Positions 1 to 11,025 of a stretch of DNA of 64,000 bases are shown here, in pieces (the stretch's first letter is position 1; every line of letters starts with the position of its first letter). The notes beneath the pieces are model-generated. The model did no database searches. It saw only the letters and a program-made list of their open reading frames with translations, and was not told the DNA's origin. Origin of the DNA: Herpomyces periplanetae. Taxonomy: Eukaryota > Ascomycota > Laboulbeniomycetes > Herpomycetales > Herpomycetaceae. Where the stretch lies: NCBI GenBank assembly GCA_009733715.1, contig WMKJ01000056.1:1-64000 (forward strand), read 5' to 3'. Made by a program: the position numbers and the translations under genes.

Positions 1-762
1 TACTTCGATATTTCGGAACAATTGAAAAAAAATGGACAGAGGGGTTTCATCGGTAAAATGAGGAAGCAGGACAGACTTAGTGATAGACCATAAAGTGACG
101 GCGTTGACAATTTGGCGTGGTCCATCAGCGAGAAGAACGGTTAGGGCACCTTTGAATTGAAAGTAAACAAATAAGGCTATGTAGTCGATTCCTTTTTTAC
201 TTTTGGTGAGTTTAGTAAAAACGAGAAAACGCCTCCAACCTTTTCCCCGGCCAAATCTAATACTTTGAAGTTTAACGGTAAGGGGATCGAGATAGGATTC
301 AGCAACGACACCCTTACGAATAATACGAATAGCGCGTAGACATTCATAAGTGATGATGACGACGGAGAGGATAATACAGATAGCGAATATCCATTTGGAA
401 ACAACAAAGGGTAAAGAAGGGCGAACTCGACTGGCAAACCGATTGAATGCTAATAAGTTGACAGCTGTAACGATATCAGCTACGAAGACAGCGATAGAAA
501 TGATGATGATGAACCAAAGCCAGATGTACGAGATGACGGGAAGACAAGACGAAGTTCGAAAGTCGTCAAGATTCTATACAATAATTTAAAAACAGTATTA
601 GTGGACATTTGGTACATTAAAAAGGATGGTTAAAGGAAAACGGATAAAGTTCGAGTGTACCAAAAGAAGTAGTAAAATAAAAAAGTATATACGTACAACG
701 TGTGACCATTTATGCTCATTGGATATCCCGTCACTAGAGCGTAAGGTAGATAGTAGAGTCAT
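1..762 (-). CDS. KCH-family low-affinity K+ transporter (Kch1/Prm6-like), partial
   Basis: Membrane protein of the fungal KCH family (Kch1/Prm6 in yeast), which mediates low-affinity potassium uptake linked to calcium signalling. I assembled it by splicing: exon 1 is 762-697 (22 codons from ATG 762-760), the donor GTACGT starts at 696, the acceptor TATAG ends at 574, and exon 2 is open from 573 through the window edge. The junction gives EHKWSHV/NLDDFRTSS, which resembles the family N-terminus as I remember it. After it come hydrophobic segments (WLWFIIIISIAVFVADIVTA and FAICIILSVVIITYE), then ECLRAIRIIRKGVVAESYLD and ALTVLLADGPRQIVNAVTLW, both typical of the family. The C-terminus lies outside the window. 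It is oriented like BiP, with 2.3 kb of non-coding DNA between them. Family assignment is from remembered conserved blocks; the splice sites are seen in the sequence. Confidence 0.8.
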
Positions 763-3043
763 GATTTAGAGTCGGGAAAATTTAGGTAGAGCATCATAAA
801 AATATAGAACAGTAATAGTAGTAAGTTTACAAATCTTCATTATGATCATTTAACGTATAGATATGAAGGAATTGGTAGTAGTTAATGGGTAGAGGGAAGA
901 GAGGTATCGGAAATTTGATAAAAAAAGTAGGCATGTAGTATATACTTAAGATAAATCAATTTGATGTTTAACCTCGAACCTGCCGAGATATTAAAAGTGA
1001 AAATGTGCGAGTACAAGTAGAGAGGAGGGATGGAAAAGGATAAAACGCGAGGAATACTTATGAGAACCAGTAAAAAATTGTGTAGAAAAGATCTTTTTGG
1101 GGGGAAAAACCCTTTTACTCGTTAAAATCTTCGCTATTTTATCGTGCGTCGGAAAAGGAGCAACTTTAATCCATGTACATTACTAAGCCCTCTGGGTGGC
1201 CGAGACGCTATTTTTAGCAGGGAGGGATAAGGTGAGAATTGGGGGGGGGGGAAGGCCGGGGGGCCGAGAAGCAACCAGAACCGCCGCGACCAGATGAGAC
1301 GCGACACTACAGCGCAACGTATTTCTCCTTAGTCTACCGCTTCGCACTACACCTCCCCGCTTGGCCCCGCCCGCCCCGCACTATCCGCGCGTTCTCTTCC
1401 AAATTATCTTGTATACAAGTCGAGATGTGGAGCACGCCATTATCCCTCAATCAAACGTCCCAGCACCTCCAAGAAACCGGATTCTGCGCGTACGTACTAT
1501 CGTCGGGTGATCAATTCAGTTACATGAAACTTCCTATTAATTTCATACACCGCTAAACTTATCATTATCCAAATTACTCGCCCTGAACTCTACTCACGCC
1601 TAATTTGCCTAATCCAGTTACATTCGACTCAATATTTTACTTTGTCAACACCAGTTTCGTCCGTTTTTCACACATCTAATCACAGTACGCCTGCAATATC
1701 TTCACGTTTCTCCTCTCTTCCATCCTTGCATGCATACTCATCCAACTATCTCGTTTTTGTAAAACAACACTTTATTATATACCCTCGCTTGGCCTTACCG
1801 TCTAACAACATTAGCCTTAACAGTTTGGCGCGTTCGTCCGTATAGTAAACTTGCCCACTTGATTATACGTTTCTCTGTAAACCCTTGTTTTACTTCAATT
1901 TCCCTCTGTGCTACGATCCATACTCTCACGTCCGACTTGTACACCGGCACACTGATGTAAACTTTTTTTTGGCCTTCAAACATTAACTCTTCCCGTCAAC
2001 GTACTTGTCTAATGACTTGACTTACTAAACCGCTGTCACCTCTGATCAACATCACCACTTAACACTTCAACTATTCCCTAATTTGTGCCCATTCCTACCG
2101 TCAACTACACTCTACTACCCAACCAAACCATCCAACTATCCAACCAACCAACAAGTCATGCCAAAACTTACGCAAAACAACCTTAAACACCAATCGTTTT
2201 ATCATTTCCACTAACAGCTCTTTACCCCTTGTCAACGTGCCCAATCAGTACACACGCTCGTACGCATGCACTCCTACCCAAATACAATTTCCAATCCACT
2301 ATATTCGTAATCATACGTGTTTTAGCGTGATAATCACACGCACACCTAAGCTATAAATGGGCACCTCCCATCACCCAACATCTAGACCACTTCCTACGTT
2401 TTGTTCATTTCTCTATTCTTTTCCCATCCCCATCCACCATTCCTTTCCTTAACTCACTTACCTCTCCACGCTGCACCGACAGCCTCTCCAACTCAATTCA
2501 CAAGTTACCATTAAACTTCCCATCGTAGAACCACTCCCCCTTACTCTAACTTTCCTTTCATCTTCTCATCCCTCTTTGCCAATTTCCTAAAATCTTCCGC
2601 TTACATCACCAACCAACCCTTTCCTTCCTCTACATATTTATTCCCAAATCTTCCATCTATCCAAATCATCATCCACACCCATCAACATTTACTCAACTCA
2701 CTTCATCTATCAGCAGTTACGCTTACCAACTACTCAGACACCTAGGCGCTCTTCATAATTCCACTACTACCATTCTATAAGCCGAAACTTTCCTTCGTAA
2801 CATTCTCAATTCTCGTCTTCTCTTCAAAGTAAATAAGCTTGATCCTCTGGGAACACTCTTCCATTCTATCAAACGTCACCTCCCACATCAAGTCTAGACA
2901 AATTACGATACCACCTCCATCAATATACAATTACATTACACGTTCGCAAGATCGCTGTATCACTAACTTCCTCCCTCATCCAACATAGCCATCAGCCCAG
3001 TTACCCTGAATTTAAATATCATTTGTGGACACTAACTCCACTT
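763..3043. other. Non-coding interval between KCH-family gene and BiP
   Basis: No credible gene. The plus strand is purine-rich up to about 1250, then passes a GC-rich block with a G tract (about 1239-1300) and turns strongly pyrimidine-rich to about 3040. In 2401-2460 only 11 of 60 bases are purines. The left part must carry the promoter and 5' leader of the minus-strand KCH gene; the right part carries the BiP 3' UTR. A short open frame at 1239-1556 looks like chance. Confidence 0.6.
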
Positions 3044-5299
3044 CTACAACTCATCATGCTTGCTAGCCTCCTCTTCTTTTTCCCCATTATCCTCCTCATT
3101 TTCAGGTGCCTCTCCCGTCTTCTCGTATAGCTTGGTCATAATTGGCGTCGCGACCTCGCTCAATTTTTCCTTTTGTTCTCTTAACTCCTCTGCAGTCGCC
3201 TCTGACCCGTTACTGCTCATCCATTCTTCTGCTTCCTTAATGGCTTCAAGAATGGTCTCTTTATCCGATTCTTCCAACTTGCCACCTACCCCATCCTTGT
3301 CATTCACTTGTCCCTTAAGCTGGAAGATGTAATTCTCCAATGTATTTGTTGCCTCAACCTTTTCACGTAATTTATTATCCTCCTCCGCATACTTTTCTGC
3401 ATCCGCAACCATTCGCTCAATCTCTTCTTTGGACAATCTACCACTATCTTGTGTAATAGTAATGGACTTCTTATTGCCTGATCCCTTGTCATCCGCAGAT
3501 ACTTTCAAAATTCCGTTAACATCAAGTTCAAATGATACCTCAATCTGAGGCACTCCCCGAGGTGCCGGAGGTATGCCTGACAGATTGAATTGTCCCAAAA
3601 GATGATTATCACGCGTCATGGATCGTTCACCCTCGTAAACCTGAATCAAAACCATATCCTGATTATCCGATGCCGTAGAGAACACTTGACTCTTCTTCGT
3701 TGGTATAGTCGTTCCACGCTTGATCAATGTCGTCATAATGCCACCGGTGGTCTCGATACCCAGAGTTAAAGGATTAACATCCATAAGTACAACACCACTA
3801 GCCTTATCTTCTCCACTCAAGATACCTCCCTGGACCGCTGCTCCATAAGCCACAGCCTCATCTGGATTAACATCCTTCCGGGCCGGTCGTCCGAAAAAGT
3901 TTTGTAACATTTGTTGGACTTTAGGGATACGAGTAGACCCACCAACGAGCACGATATCATTAATATCATCCTTAGACATCTTCGCGTCCTTCAGCACTTG
4001 CTCGACAGGTGCGAAAGTTTTCTTGAAGAGATCTGCGTTCAATTCCTCAAATTTGGCCCGAGTTAGAGTTTCCGAAAAGTCCTCGCCATTGTGGAACGAT
4101 TCAATTTCAATCTTAGTGGATAATTGGGAAGACCTAAAATTCGATTAGTTACTGCAATAAACGATGTACGGCTCAAGAACATTGCTACTCACAGAATACG
4201 TTTGGCTTTCTCAACTTCACGCTTAAGCTTACTGGCCGCCTTGGCATTTTTAGATAAGTCAACACCATGCTCCTTTTGGTATTTTTTCATGAAATAATCG
4301 ACAACTCGCTGATCGAAATCTTCACCACCGAGATGAGTGTCACCAGCAGTAGCCTTGACTTCAAAAACACCGTCGTCCATGGTAAGAATTGACACATCAA
4401 AAGTACCACCACCAAGGTCATAAACGATAACATTACGTTCACCAGATCCAGTCTTATCAAGACCATAAGCCAAAGCGGCAGCAGTAGGTTCGTTTACAAC
4501 ACGAAGGACGTTAAGGCCAGCAATTGTACCGGCTTCTTTAGTGGCCAAACGTTGGGCGTCGTTGAAATAAGCCGGAACCGTGATGACAGCGTTTGTAACT
4601 TTTTCACCTAGATAGCTCTCTGCGACCTGTTTCATCTTTGAAAGAACCATGGCGCTAATTTCTTGAGGAGTGTAGTACTTGGTCTTGTTATTAACATCAA
4701 CCTTAATGTTGGGTCGACTGTCCTGATTGACAACCTTAAACCTATAATGCTTAATGTCATTGAGGACTTCTTTATCGTTGTACTTTCGACCGATGAGACG
4801 TTTTGCGTCGTAAATGGTATTTTCAGGATTGTTGGCGAACTGATTTTTTGCAGCCTCTCCTATTAGACGCTCTTCTTTTGTAAACGCGACCCAAGATGGA
4901 GTGATACGGTTACCCTGATCGTTCACTAAACTTAATTGTTAGACAAAAAACAGGACAATTCTAAGTCACGATCCAGGTGTATAATCGAAGGAAATAATTA
5001 CCCAAAATTTCGACTTTCCCGCCCTACAGTGTATAAGTTTGTAAGTAAAATGGAAGAAAAAAGCTAACCTATAGAAAGACAAGCTAACATACCCTCATTA
5101 TACCGACGCACGAGTAGGTAGTGCCAAGATCAATCCCGATGACTGGTCCCGTGATTTGGGACGACTTTTCATCGGCAAGTACCAATTGGGACATGAAAAG
5201 AGATAATAGAAGAGTAGTAAAAAGAGAGATAGCGCTTAGAAACGCGCTTCCCGTGAGGGAAAACCGCGAATTGCGAGTCATTATGAAGGTCGATACCAA
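3044..5299 (-). CDS. KAR2: Kar2/BiP, ER-lumenal Hsp70 chaperone
   Basis: ER Hsp70 that drives Sec translocon import, folding and ERAD, and controls the unfolded-protein response. Four exons: 5299-5093, 5002-5023 (a 22-nt microexon), 4925-4193 and 4133-3044, giving 683 residues, a normal BiP length. The N-terminus has an uncleaved-looking start followed by a hydrophobic signal core and LVLADEKSS. Next comes the ATPase domain with [26 protein letters not shown] and [17 protein letters not shown], then the substrate-binding domain. The last four residues are HDEL, the ER retrieval signal. The microexon supplies GGKVEIL between IMR and [10 protein letters not shown], restoring the Hsp70 consensus that would otherwise be missing. 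All junctions are GT-AG. The gene lies alone, with a long 5' region containing a possible TATA box and two TCACGTGA boxes. Confidence 0.97.
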
Positions 5300-8200
5300 G
5301 AGACCTTTATTAACTTAGAAGACAGATATGAAAAAGAAAATTCGAAGGAATTAAAAGTCAAAAAACGCGTATAAATGCAGAAGAAAACTGCGAATGATAA
5401 ATAGAAATTATGAAAGGTGGATGTTATGACGCTGAAACAATACACTTATTAAAAAGAAGAGAAGACGACGGGTAAAGATGAGAGAAGAGGGTAAAGGAGA
5501 AGAGAACGTAATATAAAGTAGACGGGAAAATGCAAAATGTACAAATGGATAGAGAAGACACGTTTACAGAACGGAGCGGATACGTGGAAGATTTAAGAAG
5601 TACGAGAATTAGGAAGGAAAATAGGAAGAGAAGAGTATAATTAGAAAGTAAGCGCGTTTAACGAGAGCGAGTAGAACACAGGCTAAGTGGACGATTTGGG
5701 TAGCGAAGAAGGTTGGAGAGAAAGAGGGTGGGAAAGAAGAAGGGAGAAGAGAAAATATCCACTTCCAACTCAATAAAGGGATACGCACTTTATTTATAAT
5801 CCATAAGTGCACCGCATGAATAAACTCACGGGCCGAGCTTTATCGATGTTACTAGAAACGTTAAGTAATGCAAGTCACGTGAAACAGAGTGCTGGGTAAT
5901 GTCGGGGGTTAGGGGTGAGAAGGAGAGCGAAAGGAAGACAGAAAGAAAGAGGAGCAGGAAAACGAAGAGCGAAAGCGAGCTAGCCAGCTGTTAAGTTAGC
6001 CAACAAGATCCCGTGACCAAATCTCTCCTAAATCGCGTCTTCTTGCTCCCCTCTACGTTAGGCCAAGCCAGTCCTGCTTCGTTCCTCCTCGTGCTCAATC
6101 ACGTGAGTTGTCGTTCACGGGATGTCCACTATGGGAAATGTCGCGATGTGTTTGGATTGAAGTCTGGTAGTTAAAGCGCGCTTGGGCTGTTAGATACATG
6201 AATGAATTAGTGTAAATTATCATTTACATTATATAGTAGATTAATTATTATTAATTTTTCTGTAGATAAAAATTTATTGTACTAGTTAGATCAATTATCA
6301 GAATTATGCTCTACTTAACAGGACTTGGTGCTTCAGGAACCCTTCGTATCACAGACTCAATTTCGATGAATTATGTTAGTTACATGATGTTCAACGGTTC
6401 GCTTTAGCCCCGACTCTACAATAACTCTCTAAGCATTTACAATCATGTTACCGAGTCTACTAGATGATAAATTTTAGCTTGATGTAACATAGTATATCAT
6501 TGATTCGAATAATCTGCACTTCGAAAAACTGATGCCTTACCAAGGCATGCGCGGAAACACCTAAGGAATAACCTAAATTTAGCATCAGTGATGTTTACTA
6601 CTGCTTAAGTACCGACCTATGATGCATTAAGATACCTTAGTTAACATAAGAACACAAACTGTTTATCTTAATAAATGCCCTATATTCCTGGCAAAAACTT
6701 ACCCCTTGCTCACCTTTGAGTGCATGGCTAAATTCTCCTTGATTTGACATTTTGGACACGTATTTCTCTTCGTATCAGCTTTAATGCCACCCCCTGATTC
6801 TCTTAGTCTACCTAACTAGTAACGCTATTTCCGAATCATCCAATCTCGTTCGTTTCACTATCAGCCTACCGCGTGCTCATCGTCCCCTCACTATATTTGG
6901 TGATGTAGTGTATATTTTCATCATACTAGTCTGCCACATTTGAAATCATTATCGAATGTTTGATTATATGTTTCCAGATCTACTTTATAAACTTATTTTT
7001 CAGTCTTCCCTTCCATCATTTTATCCAATTTAATTTTTTCCATGTATGAATTAAATTGTAACGGTGTAAGGTTTCTAACTCACTTTGCAGTATGAATATA
7101 TTAACTCGGTTTGTATTTTGCTTAGGGCTATTATGCTTGGGATAAATACAAAGTTGCCACTAATACCATAATGTTCATGCTACTCCTTTTAAATTTAATT
7201 ACCCTGAAAATATTTAACCGTGAGAATGTAATAATGATATGTGTGGTTTAAGTTAGGGACACTCTTATGGCATATATGAATGCATGTGTGCATGCGCGCT
7301 AATCTACCACAATGAAAACGTAGCCATCACACTGTTTATTCGTGAATGCTAGTTAATTTTTCTGCAGGTCTCCTCCCCTGTCGGAATAATAAATAGCAGA
7401 GACAAGTCTATATATTAAATTTTTGGTAATGTTAATCAGTATGCATGTTTTTGACTAACTACTGGATAGTCTACTCTGCCGCCAATAAATTTGAGAAAAG
7501 TTGAGTGTAATGTTCCACTCCCTAACTCATGAGCTAATCCGACTACTTGTAAGTTTTAGTGTATATCAAACTTAGACCATTTACAGGGGAAAACTGGATG
7601 GTTTGTTCATCACTTGCGTAAAGCTTCGCAAACTTCAAACATTATTGTATATGTTGAAAATCCCTTTGGGGAACCTAAACAGATTTTCCTTGATTTACTT
7701 GTATGCCGCACTTTTGTTTGACTCGGTATTGAGTATGATAATAATTTGTAAAATTATCTTTTCCTTACATATATCAGTTAACCTGCTGTGCCCTACTACT
7801 CGTATTAATGACTAGTATTGAACAGTTAATGTTTCTTATATATAACCAACAATCTTTCCAAACTGTATATCAACTCATACTATGCGTAAACTTTAGCATG
7901 ATTTAAGATTTTGTAAACATAAGGGTAATTGCTGTTGAAATAATTCCGAAATATCGATCTTAAATTTCGGAAACAGATGATGTATCGGAGGGTAGATTTA
8001 ATGTAATACCTAATTATCATGCGAATCGAAGAAGCATCTCACTCTTCGAATACTTCAATAATGAAAATAAAAAGAATCTTCGCCCATAGTGAATGTTGAT
8101 CATTTTATTATAATTGTTTGGGGTATTTTTTCAATCCAAATTAGTATACTGAAGTAAGCCATAAAATATCCCCCATATTTATTATTCTTGTTACATTCCA

Positions 8201-8728
8201 ATGTAGATATCGTAAAAAAAACTTGTTAATCAAATTATACATCTTTATCCAGAAAAATCAAGATAAATATATTAAACGAAAACAATTTTATCATGATGAA
8301 TTTCATTTATCTTTCTGCCAACGACCCGAATCAAAATGTTGTTTTCTTTGTCTTTGTAGACAGCAAAAATTCCCCGGGGCTTTCACTGCCATATCGGCGG
8401 ACCGCCAGTGTATAGCACAGCCACTGATATTACAAAGCTATGGTCCCGTGACGAGAAGTTAGGCAATGGGGGAAAGGCGTTTCGCGATAGAAGGAATTCT
8501 ACGTAGATTGTTTGTGGATCAAGGAAAGCTTGTTGATGCAGTATAATTTTTAAGAGAAGATTTACTTTCAATTACCAAAATTCTTGATAATTTAAAAATA
8601 CTACTGAATTCTACGATTGATCGGTTGAATTATACCTGACGTGAAGGAAATCAAAGTCCTACGAATATATTTTAAGCGATAGACTAAATTTTAATTATTC
8701 GTACGGAGTTTGTCAATTATTGAACAAA
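5300..8728. other. Intergenic region between divergent BiP and RPN7
   Basis: 3.4 kb without a credible gene. The 5300-5990 part is very purine-rich on plus (50 purines in the 60 bases of 5461-5520), so the BiP 5' leader is pyrimidine-rich on its own strand. Two TCACGTGA boxes lie at 5875 and 6099. From about 6190 to 8600 the DNA is AT-rich and otherwise featureless, with small inverted repeats at 6211-6228 (7-nt arms) and 7944-7972 (9-nt arms). Open frames here are short and lack any recognisable similarity. Confidence 0.6.
5791..5798 (-). promoter_or_regulatory. Possible TATA box for BiP
   Basis: On the minus strand this reads TATAAATA, about 490 nt upstream of the BiP start codon and immediately upstream of a long pyrimidine-rich leader. 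The position fits a strongly expressed gene with a long 5' UTR, but there is no transcript evidence. Confidence 0.3.
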
Positions 8729-10376
8729 ATGGCAGAGCCATCTTTCGCAAAGTATCCGGATCTTTCGCTTTCGCAGCATATTTTTAATATGGCTAATAGC
8801 TACGCACCGTTGAAATGTCAACAAGCTTCTTTACAATACGTTATGAATTCGATTAAAACACACAAGATGGCGGCACTTTACTGGTACATTGCGCATCCTA
8901 TTGAAGGAATTTTACACGCTACGGTCGACAGTAAATTACAATCACCTACGAGTTTTCGTAAAGCTGCTAGTCCGGCGAGTACACTATTGGGAACTCTGCG
9001 ACCTTCTGGTTTGACGATTGACTGGGATCCTGAGCTTTATGACACGCTTAAAGCTGACAATGAAAAAGAACTGGAATCAATTCAAAAAGAAGAAGATGAA
9101 GCTGTCGAAAATGGTGAAGACAGTGAAATCCAAGCGGCCAAGGGAAAACGAGCCGAATTTTGGTCGCGTATTGGTGATAAGGTGAGTTTTACAAACAGTC
9201 AGAATCCCATACCATAAACAATAACTTAGGCTAATATTACTGTACCATGGTTCGGAATTGGTACCACTTAATACAGGATAATGCTGTAACGGAATTTGAA
9301 GCAGTATTTGAAAAGTGCAGTATATCTGGTATGAAAATTGACATTCTATTGGCCTTGATACGGATTGGATTCTTTTTCAATGATAAAATACTGGTTAAGA
9401 AGAGTATTGAACGTGCAAATAGTCTAGTGGAAGCGGGTGGCGATTGGGATAGACGGAATCGACTTAAAGTATACCAGGGACTGAACAAGATGACATTAAG
9501 GCTTCATGCAGCAGGAGCACCGTTGTTGCTGGATAGTTTATCTACGTTTACAAGCTACGAATTGTGTAGTTATTCCCATTTAGTAGTTTATGCAGTTTTA
9601 TCGGGAATAGTGACGTTAAAGCGAGTTGAATTCAAGAATAAGATTGTTGATTCATCCGAAGTTAAGGCTATACTGGGGGATTCGGAGGATAAAAGGTTAG
9701 CTATGTCGGGTGCAATAGCCGCAACGTCAGCCATCATAAGCGGAAGCACCAATATGGATGGCTTTACGCAGGGAAATTTAGCCGCTATAAACACAACATC
9801 GTTTATTGGTTCGGAGGAAACCAAGGAGAAATCGGATGAGGAGGATATTGATTTTAAACCGTTAGCAAACTTAGTGAATAGTTTATACGAAGGTGAGTAT
9901 CAGCTAAACTTTCAAGCTTTGGCAAAGGTGGAAGAGGAGTTTTTATGTCGGGATAGATACTTGTATGATCAACGACGATGGTACGTTCGTGAAATGCGAT
10001 TACGCGGATATCAGCAATTATTGCAAAGTTATCGTGTAGTGAGTTTACGAAGCATGGCCAGAGATTTTGGTGTAACGGTGGACTATTTAGACCGGTAAGT
10101 GTGTAGACACATTGATTAAGTTTTTTGACATTTTATTTAACATTTTGTTAACTAATTATCTTTATTTCCTTATGTTTGATTAGTGACCTGGCAAAATTTA
10201 TTGCATCTTCTCGTGTTCCGTGTACAATTGATCGAGTTAATGAGGTCATCGAGACCAATAGGCCCGATGATAAGAATAAACAATATCATAATATCGTGAA
10301 GCAAGGGGACCAGTTGATAACCAAGCTACAAAAATATGGTCAAGCTGTTCGTATGCGAGGCAGCGAACGAGGATGA
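8729..10376 (+). CDS. RPN7: 26S proteasome regulatory subunit Rpn7 (PSMD6)
   Basis: PCI-domain subunit of the 19S lid, needed for lid assembly and proteolysis of ubiquitinated proteins. Exons are 8729-9181, 9277-10094 and 10184-10376, giving 487 residues; introns are 95 and 89 nt with GTGAGT and GTAAGT donors. Conserved Rpn7 blocks are clear: GGDWDRRNRLKVYQGL, LDSLSTFTSYEL, YVREMRLRGYQQLLQSYR, and the end of the PCI domain, RDLAKFIASSRVPCTIDRVN plus VIETNRPDDKNKQY. An in-frame TTG lies 9 nt upstream, but the ATG at 8729 is the natural start. It is longer than human (389) or yeast (429) homologues, mainly because of an insertion near residues 285-345 (acidic and Ala/Ser/Gly-rich) before SLYEGEYQLNF. 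It is followed in the same direction by AROM, 649 nt away. Confidence 0.96.
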
Positions 10377-11025
10377 ACGTGTTAGGAATAAGATAAATAG
10401 GGGAAATGTAGATGTGGAAAAGTGTATAGATATAGATGGAGATGCTATTACTTAACATCTCATGATAACCATCATCCCCATAATGACTTGAGAATGTGAG
10501 TACTAGTCGAATAATTGGTTAAATTTGCAGCATGTTGGATAAATGGCAGACTCTGGAAACCTCCATCAGAAAATATTAACAATACATGAATAATTCAGTT
10601 GGTAAAGCATTATGGATTCAGTTAATTTAAACATATTTAATCTAAATCTCGAATTCATTTACCTCCCGCTTCTTCAAAATGTTTCAAACTCTCCGCCCTC
10701 ATCCCATACGAATTCAATTGTACCAACATCCTAATATCACGTGAAAACTGGAGGGTCAAAGCTTACTTGTGTGGGGTGGGGGGAAAGGTTAGTATTTGTG
10801 GGAGTAAGTATTGAAGAAGAATGAGATGTATGAATCTATAGGATTTAGTGAACATGATCGGCAGATTATCTTGATAAATTTAGTTTGTTTGCTAAGGATA
10901 ACGTTTGGGCAAACGGTTTGGTCGTTTTAACGGAGGATATATCGAAGGGAACGTCAAACAAAACATATTTTATCGATTGCAAGAATTTAATTTTTAAGTT
11001 TATTCTTGCATATTCGAGATTTTTG
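10377..11025. other. RPN7-AROM intergenic region
   Basis: 649 nt holding the RPN7 3' UTR and AROM promoter. One TCACGTGA palindrome lies at 10737-10744, 289 nt before the AROM start. The AROM frame stays open upstream of its first ATG from about 10885, but this stretch has no ATG and no similarity to AROM. Confidence 0.5.
10737..10744. promoter_or_regulatory. TCACGTGA E-box palindrome upstream of AROM
   Basis: Exact TCACGTGA, the core recognised by Cbf1/USF-type bHLH factors. It lies 289 nt upstream of the AROM start and is one of eight intergenic exact copies in the window. Confidence 0.45.

Noticed and set aside
1187-1235. Possible tRNA start (CCCTCTGGGTGGCCGAGACGC).
   Set aside because: No T-arm GGTTCGA-type box, no anticodon stem and no matching 3' acceptor end within 100 nt.
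1239-1556. 105-codon open frame on plus.
   Set aside because: Begins in a G tract, has no similarity I recognise and lies in promoter-like DNA.
5557-5563. ACGTGTC on the minus strand as an unfolded-protein-response element for BiP.
   Set aside because: Single weak core match; the classical CAGCGTG-type element was not found upstream of the gene.
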